Shown one piece after another: positions 43,411 through 55,800 of a DNA stretch of 64,000 nt (position 1 is its first letter; each line of letters begins with the position of its first letter). A program made the position numbers and the translations under genes. The stretch comes from Apteryx mantelli (taxonomy: Eukaryota; Chordata; Aves; Apterygiformes; Apterygidae), in contig NC_090020.1 in the NCBI RefSeq assembly GCF_036417845.1, positions 36,750,425-36,814,424 on the forward strand, given 5' to 3'. The notes beneath the pieces are model-generated. The model was not told where the DNA came from. It saw nothing but the letters and a program-made list of their open reading frames with translations, and ran no database searches.

Positions 43411-46400
43411 TGAAAAGACAAGAGCCTTTCCAAAGGAGCTAGAGTTCCTGGACTGACTTGTGGAGAAGCCACACACTGAAGGTCAGAGGCTTGAAGCATC
43501 GTGTCTCCCAGAGCATTTCACCTCACTGAACATCTCAGCTGCTGCAATTTGCCCTTACTTATGTACTTCTTTGACCATTAAAGTGTATTGCTCCAACACC
43601 TCTGCCACCAGACAGCATTTCTGATATAAGATTTTACTGGCAGCTCATACATGTATGAAGGGTCAGTACCGGACCCTTTAATTCCTTCCCTGGGTATGTT
43701 TTAAGAGTATGAAATTGTGAGCAGTGAATTCCTCTCTGATGTCCTATGTAACGCTGCGCACACCAGCAGTACTCATTACCAAAAAAACCCAGCTGGTTTC
43801 CACTTGTGACACAGTTGACAACTCTTTAGTTTGCTTGTGATGTTTCTGGAGAGGAGGAGGGAGCTGACACAGTCCCAGCTCAGAGCAGGTGGAAAGAGAT
43901 TTTTCAGGAACCAGGAAAGGGTTTGTTCTAACACAGAAAGCCACTAACAGTCACTGGATTGAGATCAAGATCTGAGGAAAGGACCACCATTGCAAGGATT
44001 CACTGGTGTGGGGGGAGATTTGTTTTCAAACCCCTTTATTTTTATTCCAGCATACCCAGTAGACCCCAGTTCTTCCATAGCAAAAGCTCATTGCTCTACG
44101 CTGGTTCTGAGTGAAACCGAGCTCAGAGGCAGCCTTGTTCTGGCATTTCAGGTGCTCAGTTAAAGGAAATGGGTACAAGTAAATTCTCCTTAAAGCCCTG
44201 GCAAAGTCATGGTCCTATCCCATCAACTTTAGAAGGCTAGTTTCACTTGAAGGAAGACACGTGCAACCTTTTTTAAATGCACACAATTAATAATATCTTG
44301 CTTAACCTTGTTACTTCTTCGGGGACAGAATCATTTTTCAAGACTTCTGGAGGATTTGGAGGAGACGTTGATCTACACTTAGTTCTTCTAAAGTGGATCA
44401 AACTTTTGTCACTATTAAGGCCTATCTACTATTATTTTCAAGCCTCTTTTGTGTCAATTCTGCCATCAAGGAGAAAGGAAAGAATAGAGGTCAAAAGCAA
44501 ATCAGGCTAACTAAACTTTTCTCAAGAAAGGAAAGCAAGATGATGTGATGTAAGAAGCTGTAGGACTCTTTTTAAGGGTCTCATGGTATGCACAAAGTCT
44601 GAAATAGAACTGTGCAATGATTCTTAAAACAAAAGCTTCATGCATTTGTGGTATGATATAGAAACACACAGGTTAAGATTCAAACCAAAGAAACAAAAAA
44701 TACAAACCAAAGGATTTTTGCTTACTTGGAGAATTTTGTAGCCACAAAAGAGGAGCAAAATGAGACCATTTCTAGACCATGCTTGCTGGAAACTAGCTAG
44801 TGATTCTATAGCAACGAGTCATATAAGAACAAGGGTCTCTTTTTTTTCTGAAGGAAATACAAAATCCTTATGATGTAGAAATGTTTGAGATGTGATTAAT
44901 TACTTCCTCAGACAGGTATTGCCTGTGGCCCTGCATAAAAAAAAGGAAATAACTGCAACTCCTTTCTGGGCAAGAATTTAACCAAGCAATGCCACATAAA
45001 AAATCATTTTCTTTCATGTCTGCAGTCTTAAAAGTCCAGACATAACAAAAGAGCAGAATGGAACTAACTTGCCAAGTAAACAAGCCTGTTGGATGCAGTT
45101 AAAGATTAAACGTGGACCCTCTGCCATGAGAAGTAGTGGGTACTTGAGTGTGGAGTGGATAAAACAGCTATAGCATGCAGTGCTGCTGGCAGGAATGACT
45201 GTGTTACTGAAATTCATTCCCATAACAGAGAACAACAGTTTAAAATAATTTGTGAGCTTCAGGAACAGGAAGAGGGTTGGGAAGAGGAGTGCACTGAGTC
45301 TTCCTCCCACGTGGGAAGGGCACAGCGTCCCACGTCGATGGTCACAAGGAACCTAGTTAGAGACATGCAAAAGTAAACATGCCATTTTTTTAATCCATGC
45401 TATTTTTTCTATCTAGTTAAGGATAGAAAGTAATGGAAAATTAATGGAAGGTTCTGAACAATCTTTCAATAGGCATAACCAAGGTAGCAGTGTAACTAGC
45501 TTTAAGGTGAAGTACAATAGAAAGGATTACATTATATGAGATACTAGGAGAGCAGGAACCATATTCCAAGGTCTCAAAATTTTATCTTCTCCTGAAAGAG
45601 AAACTCCAAGGGGAAAGTCTGGCCAGTATCGCAGAGCTTTTTAGACTTCAACATGTTCTTATCTTGCTGAGACTGCTAATGATAAGGCAGAAAGCAGGTC
45701 AAGTTCTTCATGCTAATGAAACTATCTGTCATTTTTGCTAAGTTATAAGGGTTGACTTTACTGTAACAGTGGATCCATACCAAGAAAAATCTGTATCACA
45801 ATTAAGAAAGCTAAAAACTAATCTTGCATTTCTTCTGTCTCACATGTGTTTCTCAGGTAAAACACTGAAATTGTTCTACTTTAGGAAGTTGCACCACTTA
45901 ACTGGAATCACAGTTTGCAGTAAAGATGCACATTTGTTAATGAGAAAACTTACAGAAACAAGAATAGAAATTGGATCTATGGTCCAAGTGTGACAAAGTA
46001 TAATGTAAATTTAAGCTCACCAACAAATTACCAGAAATTTTGCTATTATGGTCTGCTTTAAAAAAATCACTAACATTCAGAGCTACTTAAAAAGTAAGTA
46101 TTCTTATGTTGTCATGGGTTAGACTTAATTATCTAAAACAAAGATATTCAGAGATACTGATTCTTTAGATTTATACATAGACACCCAATGTGGTACTTAA
46201 AAAATTCAAATTCTTTTCCTGGCAGCCACCTGAGAGACAATATGGCAGGTAATTACAACAGCCCTCTGTATTTGGTCAATCATCCAATGCCTCAGCATAT
46301 GCCTTAAGAACATGTTTAAAAATTATTTTTTATAGACTCCTGAAACCTAGTTAATATCCCTGCTTAGAGTCAAGAGTATGAAGTCGTGTGAGGCTACCTT

Positions 46401-46512
46401 TCTCACAGACATTTATTCACAGGTAAATCAAGCAAACATATAATAACAGGATTCTAAAGTATGCTTACACTTGAAAAAAGAAAAAGAGTATTGGAACTAT
46501 GATTAATTTTAC

Positions 46513-46590
46513 CTTTGGGTGTTGGAATTGGTCTCTCAAGTCCATCCACTTGACCTAAGGGGTCATTTGAATCTGGAATTTCCATTTCGC
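46513..46590 (-). CDS. ROR2: ROR2 exon 2: N-terminal acidic linker after the signal peptide
   Basis: This 78-nt exon is phase 1 at both ends. It encodes a 25-residue linker containing EMEIP, SNDPLGQVDG and RPIPTPK, aligned with the start of mature mammalian ROR2 (EVEVLDPNDPLG...PIPTLKG). The acceptor is a pyrimidine-rich tract with cttcctag; the donor is GTAAAA. The last base G joins GT of exon 3 to give Gly. The first full residue follows a codon ending in GC, consistent with Gly, so exon 1 should end with the first base of that codon. Confidence 0.93.
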
Positions 46591-47847
46591 CTAGGAAGAA
46601 AAAAAAGAATTGTTGAATTTAGGTCTGAGGTCTTTCTCCTCTTCAACAGAATTAAGATGGTGAGTTCTGCAACTCATTCAGTCCAAATCCTGGTCTCACA
46701 GCAGCACACTGGAAACACCTACTAACAAGGAGATCAGGATTTATCCATTGCATATTAGAAAGCTTTCCTGTATGCAGTTCTGTGGAACAACTTATGCTTC
46801 GCTGACAGCATTAGAAAATACATTCCAGTTCTCACCTAAATAAAATTCACACAATTTTACAAAGGAATCAAACATTTCCAGAAGCAGCAGAGGCCCAGCA
46901 ACCTAAGCAGTACCAGAACTTGCTTGACCATCACAAGTACAAAAGGGCATAAATCTGCTTTTGAAATTATTTTACAGTAACTCAAATTCTATTTTCACAG
47001 GTTAGACTCATCATCTCTGCTGGCTTTCTTATCCTATGCTGCAACACACCTCTAAATGACATGCCCCACAAAGGAGAGCTTAGTATTTTTAGTATAATTT
47101 AGTAAAATTTAGTATTTTTCCCTGATGATTTTATCACTTTTCCAGAAACTGAACTATACTGAACTCATCACCACCACCCAAGTATTCCTAATGGCGATGA
47201 AATGAATATCTTTTTGCTTGTCTTCCTTAGATGTATCTAAAATATCTCAGCACGAGCTACAAAAAATGTTTGCTAGCTCACAGTTCCCACAGAGAACACT
47301 GACAGGGTGTTTTGCTCTTGCAGATCTTACAGACACTTGACTAATTATAAACTCTGGGTTTTCCTGGCCCTTCTTCCTTTTAAAAATACCATTCTATAAG
47401 CAATAGAGCTGAATTTATAAGTCAGATAAAGTTACAGGGTTGCTTTTACTAAAACAACTTCTCAAATGACATCGCCTATATTTTTGTATCCTCAGTAATT
47501 TGTACTCGCTGTCCTGCAGCGGCAATTGCCTGTGGGTGCAGATGGCAGGATTTAGATATCTAAGTCCCTGCTTGCTTCAGCAAATTGCCAAGACACAGCA
47601 CGCAAATCTAAGGCTGTCAGCATCCGAAGTGACAAATCTGAAACTCGTTGTAGGTAGTGCTTTGGCAGGTGTGCAAACTGGCACTAGATAAAAGGCTCTC
47701 ACTCTTCCTTTTGTGCCCATTCCCCTTCCTTCAGAGTAAATAAACCCCACGACAACGTTCTGGCTCCAAGTCACAGCAGTGACACACAGGTAGGCCCATC
47801 TCTATCTTCCCCCCACACTGTTAAAGAAGAAAAGAATTGAGATTGTC

Positions 47848-47861
47848 TTTTTTTTTTTTTT
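47848..47861 (+). repeat. Poly-T run (14 bases)
   Basis: Homopolymer in intron 1. On the transcribed strand it is poly-A with no recognisable element attached. Confidence 0.9.
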
Positions 47862-50164
47862 CCTGTTATACTTTTGCCCGTTATTTGAGAACAGATGGCT
47901 TAGACAATTTGCCTTTAAGTTTACCAGGTGAAACACTGGAAGCAGAGACATCCTCTACTGCGCAGTGGGTCTGAAGTTATTCTGTGACATTACTGCCACC
48001 TTGTCATTACTCCATCTCTCCCTTCTTCTCCCACTGCTTGAGGCTACCAGCCCCACAGTGCTGATGTCAAGTGAGTTGTGAGCTCGTTCCCAGTCACCAC
48101 AGTGAGAGTAATGGGGAAAATAGGGCTCTATCCATGGTAAGACACACTCCTTTGAACTGGAACAGCTGAGGCATGGACAGACATCATCTATCGTTCCTAG
48201 TCCTGGGCTACAGAAATTTGCTTCTGCAAAAGGGAGGGAGAAATGGGAAACGGGTGGCCAAAGGCTGTGGCATCTTAAATTGCCCTTGCCAATCCTGTCC
48301 CAGTTGGTCTTTACCCCTGAGTGAAGCGCAGGGCATGAGGCAGATTCAAAGCCTGAGTCTCTACTATACAGAGGTTTTGCTGATTTGTTTGATTTGGGGT
48401 GAACTGATAAATGCATGATAGTAGAGATAAATAACCTTGTTTCACCGTGGGGGCAGCACGGCAAGTTCACCTTTATTCCCTTGCTTCTGCTTGACCTCCT
48501 CTAGGTCCCACAAGGAGTTCAGAATGGGACACCACCATTTACCAGATGCAGTGGAGTTAAAACCAAGATTTCGGATGAGACATTGGAATAACAGGCAGAG
48601 TAGGACAAGTGACTGTTCTTTCAGGCCACATGCACTCGGCCCGTTCAGGCGATCAGAATCCACCAGGATTTACGGGATAACATATAATTTACAGAAACCC
48701 ATTCTCGGGGACATCTGATTAGCTTAGATTCAGTCCTTCTCCAGACTCCCAGCTGCCCATGATCTGAATGCCACTTTTGCTTTAATGCTGTGCACTCAAC
48801 TTTTCTTCTGGTGGTTTAGTCATTCCTTTAGTCATTTAGTGGGATTCGTAATAGGAAAAGACATTCAAAATTTAGAGAAATGGATGCAGAATTTTTTTCC
48901 TCTCCTTTCCCTCCTTCCCAGGGCCGTATCTCTTGATTATTTAAAGCTTTTCAGTTAAAGATGGAACGAGACAAAAGCGGTTGCTGATTTGAAAAACATT
49001 TCAATAGTTTTGTGTGATTCATTCTTCTGCTTGCCATGTTTATGTCTGGCAGGAACATTTATCTCCAGATGTGCCTTATCAGAAAGGATAATTACAAACC
49101 ACAGACAGCACCTACCAGCAAAGTCTTGATGACTAAGCAACATAAAAATTGAAAATCCTTTGTGCATTCTGTAAAAACAGATCTTTCACCCAAACTGGTT
49201 TTTTTTATGAAGGAAATATTTATGTTTTCTATACTCTAAACTGCAAAATTCCACTTAGCCCACATTTATTATGCACTCTCAGTCTTAACCCTGAAGTTTC
49301 TGAACTCCAATTTAAGATACTATCAAGTTATTATCAACATGAAAAATTACAAGTTTTCTACACCATAAATGCTGCTGGATCAGATTACCAACAAGTCACT
49401 ACAACCAAAGAAAGCTTCTTCCTCTTGAGTTAATCAGTATAAAAGAATCCTGCAGTCAAAGAACTGCTCAGAGGAAAAGTCCTGTCCACTCCTGTTGAAT
49501 AATTCTCTTTAGTCTTCCTGATTTTGAATTCCTAACAGTGCATTTTTTCTGGCTATGAGTGAGACCATGGTGCTGTGCCCAACAGATAGTAATCCTTGTT
49601 GCCTCCTCTCCTTCATTCCCCCAACTGTAGAGCAGATGCAACCCTATTATGTGCCTTACTGACTTATACAAGTCTGCACCCTCATACTTTTTTTAAGGAC
49701 CCCTACACAACTGTGCTTCTGCCTACATCTCTGATTTTTATCTTAGATCCCTTTTCCCATTTTCCAAGTTTCCAGCCTGGGTATCTCATTTTGCTTTTCT
49801 TCCTGCTATTTTCATATATTTTCCTGGCATTTTTACATGCTCTCCTGCTGCCAGAATGGGAAAAAATACACAAAAGTAACTTTAGATGTCTGACTTCCAC
49901 GTCTGTCAGCCTCGACAAACAAGCAGCTACTGTTAAGATAAATCCTAACTGTTTAATAAATTGATTTCAGATGCAAAGATAATAGACACTGGATAGTCGC
50001 ATCTTTTGCATATATATGACAACTACAGCATTGTCATACAATACTAGGGAAAAAAAGGTAACTTGCAAGTGAGCAAACCATAATACTTGCAAATTAACAG
50101 CAACCTACAAACAGCTATTATAAAACAAAAATGGTTGGAGGCTAGGAAAAATCTCAGAGGAAGT

Positions 50165-50290
50165 ATTATATAAGCCCTGTTCTTGTGCTTCTCTTTCAGC
50201 ATCTCCTTTTTGCTGCTGTTAGAGACAAGATGCAGGGTTGGATGGACTTCTGGTCTCCTCCAGTACAGTTGCTCTCACGTTTTTAGCTTA
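50165..50290 (+). repeat. CR1-type LINE 3' fragment
   Basis: The stretch contains tcagcatctc, then gctgctgttagagacaagat, gggttggatggacttctggt, ctcctccagtacagttgctc. It follows the 3' region of CR1 LINEs common in sauropsids (a phrase such as ccagagacaggatactgg, ctagatggacctttggtct, gacccagtatggc). Diverged and truncated. Confidence 0.5.
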
Positions 50291-51202
50291 GATATGTTCT
50301 GTGCTCACACACTTAAATGCATCACTGCTTATTTCTGAACATTTTTCTTCAAACTACATTCACAGTAATAGCATCAGGTAGAAAAGATGAGTGGTGTCCT
50401 CCTCAGAAGGCTCTAACGCTGCACACTGCAGCAGCAGATGGGACTCCAAAACAACCAGAACTTGGCTTGAATGCAGATTGAATAAAGATATTTCTTAACT
50501 TTTCTGGGCAATAAAGCGAGCTATTTGAATTTCAAGGAAAACCCAAACTGTTAGTTTTACCAAAAGAGAAAGCATCTTTAAAGTCAATATCCCATATTTC
50601 TGATGTATAAAACACAAGTTAATATTCTCTCTCTTTGGCTTATTACAGTAAACTGCAGCAAGAAAACAAGCAATATAGCAAACCCTTCTCCAATTTGAAT
50701 ATAAATAATCATCCCTGCTTTTTTCAATCCCCTTCTCTTAAAAAATAAAAGACAACACTTGTAAGGTGGAATATAAGGAAGATTTGTTTCCTGAGAAGGA
50801 ATCCAGAGGAGGCAGCCCCACTGCCGCATTTTGGGTGCTGATGACCAAGGACACACACAAGTACGCATCCTGTAATACTGAGACAGGCATGTCCTTTTAC
50901 ACATTTGAAAACCAAATTGCCCGAATGATCACGATGTCAACTCACAGGGCATACACCATTCATCATATAAGAATTCACTTTTTGCTTCTGAAATGGTTAG
51001 GAGTTCAGAGATCATTCGGTATTTGAGAGGTAATTGCGATGAACAGACTTCCAAATGTTCATGGCTCTAAACAGACATAAAAACAATGCATTAATCTTCA
51101 CTAAAAAAGCCAGTCACAAGCGGGTGGTTATCATAATTGCTAGCAGGGACAAGACAAGGCCTCCGCCTCAAGCAGAAAGAGAATAATGGAGTCAGGTATA
51201 TT

Positions 51203-51217
51203 CAACCAGAGGGCGCT
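51203..51217 (+). promoter_or_regulatory. Candidate CTCF-binding motif
   Basis: caaccagagggcgct agrees with the CTCF core ccaccagggggcgct at 13 of 15 positions, including all of the gggcgct half. It sits in unique-looking sequence just upstream of the CR1 fragment. Motif match only; occupancy is unknown. Confidence 0.45.
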
Positions 51218-51269
51218 TGATTAATTTAGAGCAGTTAAGAGCTGGCTGATGCAATGTCATGCAATGTTA

Positions 51270-52099
51270 ATGGCTGTCTTTCAGTTCTTGCAGAGCGCAG
51301 ATGAGATCCTAAAAGACTGGAAATTGCACAAATAGTTCCTACTATTTATTAAAAGGGTAAAAAGGAGTGCCAGAGAATTATAGACCTATCAGCTTAACAT
51401 CAATTCCTGGAAAAAAATAATAGAACAAATAAGTTATTTTTAAGCATTTACAATAAAGCAGAGAGATGAGTAATAACCAACATAAAAGCCATCACTGAAT
51501 TGGCTTACATGGATTAGAATTGAGCAAGAGTCAACAATCACAAGCTATTGCAAATGAGGCAAACATCAGACCGGGACATATAACCAGCAGCAATCCTTCC
51601 CGTCTGCTCGGCGTTAGTGCTTTCTCCAGTGTTGTGCCTCATGTTTCGAGGTAGATATGGGTCAAACTGAAAGACCACAACTAGGGCCATGAGGATGGTC
51701 TAGAAAACATGACTAATGCAAGGAAGAAATGAATGACTAAGGCTGCTTACTTGGAAGGAGAGAAAATTAAGCATGGACTGAAAGCTAGCATTCTTCAAAT
51801 ACATAGGTCCCCATGGATGAAATTTTCCAGGGTGGATGAAACCAGAAGTAATGGACTTAGACTGTAACAAGGAAGATTTATTGCTAGACATCAGGAAAAG
51901 CTTTCTAATAGTATGGAGAGCATAGCACTGGTGCAGATAGCACAAATAGGCAACAAAGTCATCTCTACAGGTCTTCAACGACGGGGCAACCATTAGGCAA
52001 GCTTCGATAGCATGTGATATTGCATAGATACCGTCAATATTTCTTTTTGCCAGGCTGAAGGAGGACCTCTCAAGATCCTTCCCAGGCTTATGATTCTAT
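51270..52099 (+). mobile_element. Degenerate CR1 LINE fragment (reverse transcriptase piece plus 3' end)
   Basis: At about 51364-51412 one plus-strand frame reads PENYRPISLTSIPGK, the conserved reverse transcriptase motif of CR1 elements (NYRPVSLTS type). The preceding bases correspond to the usual LKDW...FKKGKK stretch, with stops and frame shifts. From about 51655 the sequence follows the CR1 3' region (ggtctagaaaacatgact, gctagacatcaggaaaagct) and ends with the family's terminal words: aagatccttcccagg, then tgattctatga. Between the two the match is poor, so this may be one internally decayed copy or two insertions. It is non-functional. Confidence 0.75.
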
Positions 52100-52439
52100 G
52101 AGGAAAACAACCATTCCTCTGTCATCGTATGCTAATTCCCAAAGCTTAAGAATAAATCTTTCAATCCTAACAACTGCATACAGCTACATTTAGGGAAGCC
52201 ACTGATTTTTCTTTGTTTCTTCCACTTATCAATAATGCTATTCGTGGAGCTGAAACTATTTACCAATTGAAACAGCAACGCGCAGCCTTTGCTTCTCACT
52301 ACTGTAACCTTCAGCTCAGGTTCTAACTTCATTCCAATAATAAAAACAAACACTCCCCGACTCTCTTCAGCCTAATACCGCCTAATATTCTGTTCTTTTC
52401 TTCGTAAAACTGCGCTGCCATCCTGTCAATTACTAACCT

Positions 52440-52830
52440 CTGGAGTGCCCGGACAAAGGGCCCACTGTATGCTTTGATTCGGCTGCCAATCTGATTACTT
52501 TGGCCGGGGGGAGGCTGGCGACTTGGCTCGCTGAATCAGGGCCTTTCATTGCAACGTCGCTTTTCCGACATCTGCAGCCCCTGGCAACCCGGCGCAGAGT
52601 GGGCTTGGCAAACCTGTGCGGGGCGGTGAATAGCCTACAAAAGGCGCAGTTAGTAGCATAAAATCAGTACAGCCCTTTCACAGCCGTGGCAGATTGGGAC
52701 CTCTGCGGCGCATGTTGCTTAACTGCCGTAGTTTCAAATAAAAATAGCTGAGGGTGGGGAAAATTACCTGCGCTTTTTGTTTCAGTTGCTCTACTCAGAC
52801 GACCGTGCAGTCTTAAAAACGGACTTTGCT
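52440..52830. promoter_or_regulatory. CpG-rich segment in intron 1, candidate enhancer or promoter
   Basis: About 21 CpG dinucleotides in 390 bases, in a region where CpG is otherwise rare. It lies directly downstream of the decayed CR1 copy. A TCF/LEF-type core, ctttgatt, is at 52472-52479. No open frame is of note. CpG retention suggests an unmethylated or conserved element; function is inferred. Confidence 0.4.
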
Positions 52831-54514
52831 TGGCTTGCTGTCAGGAGCAAAACGTACTGTTTGCAGGGCACAGAGACATAGCTACCACAGAGATTGGCTA
52901 AACTACTTAAATTTATTTTTTAGCCATCCAAAAAGTATTTTCCAGTGACTTTCAGCTAAATTCATTGTAATAAAGAGCCTTCACTAGGAGACAATGAGAT
53001 GTGGAGTCAGCTTTTGTATGTCTGCTGTGTTAAAACAGCAAAATAACCCCCCAGATAACGTTAAACAAATATGTTTAAAGCAAGACCGACACTAAGTAAC
53101 AGAACCTTCTGAAAGCTGGCAGAAAACACAAAGAAGAAACCATTTTACAAGAGCTAAGGTTCAGTTATATTGAAAAAATGTCCACAATTTATAAGCATTC
53201 CTCATGGAAGCAAATCTCTTGTTTCATTACTGTAAATTTCCCTTTCTTTAGATTTTGTTCTATTTTACCTAATAGCTATATGGAAATGGTTTAATTGCAG
53301 TAAGTATCAGGAAAAATGCCCTATGGCAAAAGGTAGGAACTACACAAGGGGACAAGGACAGATCTGAGTTTTAGGAGATGTGGCAATGAAAAGGGCTTCA
53401 TTATTTGTTTTGGACAGAAAATTTTGCATTAAGTTAAAATAAAATTCCAAGCAAACACATAAAATCATCTTCATTCTGAACAGTGAGAGCTCATTTCCCA
53501 AATGCATCTTAACACAGCTTCAAAACCCTGTAACTTGACACTCCTTGTCACTTAAATTCATTAAGAGGAAATCTGCATGTTGCATTAATCTGTATTAGTG
53601 CAAATGCTTGTGTTCCCAGACTGCTGCAAGATACAGTAGTTTGCCTGTGTTGCAAAACTAGTAAAGTGCATGATGAAATTGCTACTTTATAGATTTCACC
53701 AAGCTCCTGCAGGATCTTCCTCATTTAATAAAACAATCTCTATGAGCCTAGCATCACACCGCTCAAAAACACAATAAAAGATATCAGCTGGCCATCAGAT
53801 AAAACTGCAGAGAAGGAACAACTCTCGAGTTCCCCACAGAGCTGCAATGAACCTCCAAAACAGAAAAAAAGTATACTGAAGATGTACAGTTTATCCTCTT
53901 ACTCATCAACCAGGCACCTCCCCAGGTACTATGAAGTAAACACGAAAAGAACTAAATCAAATAAGTCATTAAAAAATAAAATTACCAGGGATTCTTACAG
54001 AGAGTGCAGCAAATACTTTGATTTATTTCAATGCCTCATACAGTTAATGCATATTTTGCATTAACCACACAGCTGCATTTTCAGTTTCACTGTCAGTCTT
54101 TACCCCTTCATTTATACAACTCTCATTTTTGAGCTAAGCTGTTACATACTTTAGATTCTTCCTCCTTGAAATCATATTTGCTACTTAAAAATAAGAGTTC
54201 AGACACATTAGCGAGACAAAACTGAAGATAATTTTTTTTTCAGATTTCATTCATTTTGTTCACAGAGGAACCCTCATTAATAGCTGTTTACATTACAGAA
54301 AAACAAACAGCTTCTACAGATGAGAAGATGCTCATTTTAAGTTACCATCTTCAGCGCCCAACAAGCTTCTCAAGAAGATAACCTATGGACTATAAATTAT
54401 TGCGCCAATTCGCAGCCAAATTAATCTTTTAATAAAGCTAAGATAAAATCCAGCTGCTCTTATTTCGCGACACCAAGGGGAGCTCATTAAATGGGGACTG
54501 AGCCTGCACTGAGG

Positions 54515-54645
54515 AAGAGCCAAATCTGATTCTCAGCTCTCAGGACTTTCTGCAAAGTCCTGGCCAAGTCACCCCAGGCCAGCTTGGTGCAAGTATCTGA
54601 TGCCAAAAGATGCAGACAGATGTCTGCTGAGATTTTCAAAAGTGG
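54515..54645 (+). repeat. Possible old sauropsid repeat fragment
   Basis: Contains agccaaatctgattctcagc and, downstream, gattttcaaaagtgggtggc. Both resemble phrases of old interspersed repeats in reptile and bird genomes (ggccaaattctgctctcag; gattttcaaaggtgcc). Weak. Confidence 0.3.
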
Positions 54646-55710
54646 GTGGCCACCTCCACCTCACTTCTGCAGAATACGTCCCTTCATCTTTCGTACCTCC
54701 GGTGCCCACAGGGGGAGAGGTTAGCTCCCTGATGCGGTTCCCATTGCAGCAAAACTTTGGGGGGGAAAAAAAAACCCCAAACCAAAAAACAGGGAGCCCT
54801 TGCATCAGCACGAGGATGGGAGCAGCATGGCAGGGAGGGGCAGGGCAGAGGGGAGGCAAGATGCAGCTTTTTGATGGCTGTGATGATTTATGCCACTTCC
54901 AAATGATCCTGCAATCCCAGTGTTAAACTTCACTGCTGGGCGCTACAGGGAGAAACTCTACAGCCTGCTGCAGAGTACTAGCCTCGCACCTGGTCAAGAA
55001 AGGCAAAAGATAAACACCCTATCTGGAAACAAATTAAGACATAATTGTGCCAATAAGGCTATTCTGAATGCTTAATAAGTATGAGCGAACCCTACAGTAT
55101 TTACAGCATTAAATACTTGAGGCTTTTTAAACCACAAAGGCATTTCATTGCCATTTCTAATTTAGCAACAATGGAATTAAGGCCATCAAGCCATTGCAGG
55201 CATAGCTTTTCTGTGCAACCATATCTCTGTTGAGCAGTCCAAGTCAATATGTTAAGGAACATATAAAAGCCTTGAACTATGGGAAAAAAAAATACAAGTG
55301 ATTCTGGATTTTATAACAAACAGTCCTTGTTGGTTATGCATTATGTTAAAAACAAAAAAGTAAAGCAATTGTGTATACATTCCAACACTCTTCACCACCT
55401 GAGCTGTAAAATCACTGTTTAAACACAACCAACAGAGGTGCTGAACACACCTGCAGTAGCTCAAAGAACACCAAGCAACATGATAATTATCTGTGGCATT
55501 ATTACGTGATTGATTATTTTACTGTTCCTGGCTGCGAAAGAAAAATAGTCCTAACCAAAAGGCTGAAAATAATCATGATTTATGAGTATAACACTCCATC
55601 AACTGGGAAAAACAACGATTTTCACGGTGCTCTTTTTTTTTTTCCCCTGAAAAATAACTCAGAATCCAAAAATACCAGTTCTGTTTGTAGCCTTAGGCTG
55701 AAATCTTTAA

Positions 55711-55800
55711 GGCTTCAATTCAGAAAGACACTCTTAGGCAGGCAGAACACTTGAAAGCATACTTATTTCTAAGCATGTTCTTAAGTGCTTTCATGTATCA
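55711..55800 (+). repeat. Old sauropsid repeat fragment (aagcatgttcttaagtgctt)
   Basis: Contains ggcttcaattcagaaagaca, cacttgaaagcatacttatt and aagcatgttcttaagtgctt. These align with a widespread reptile and bird repeat whose arms read aattcagcaaagcacttaag and catgtgcttaagtgctttg, so the fragment retains parts of both near-inverted arms. Confidence 0.5.

Noticed and set aside
47955..48470. 171-codon minus-strand open frame in intron 1
   Set aside because: On the ROR2 strand but without homology, domain order or consistent splice junctions to exon 2.
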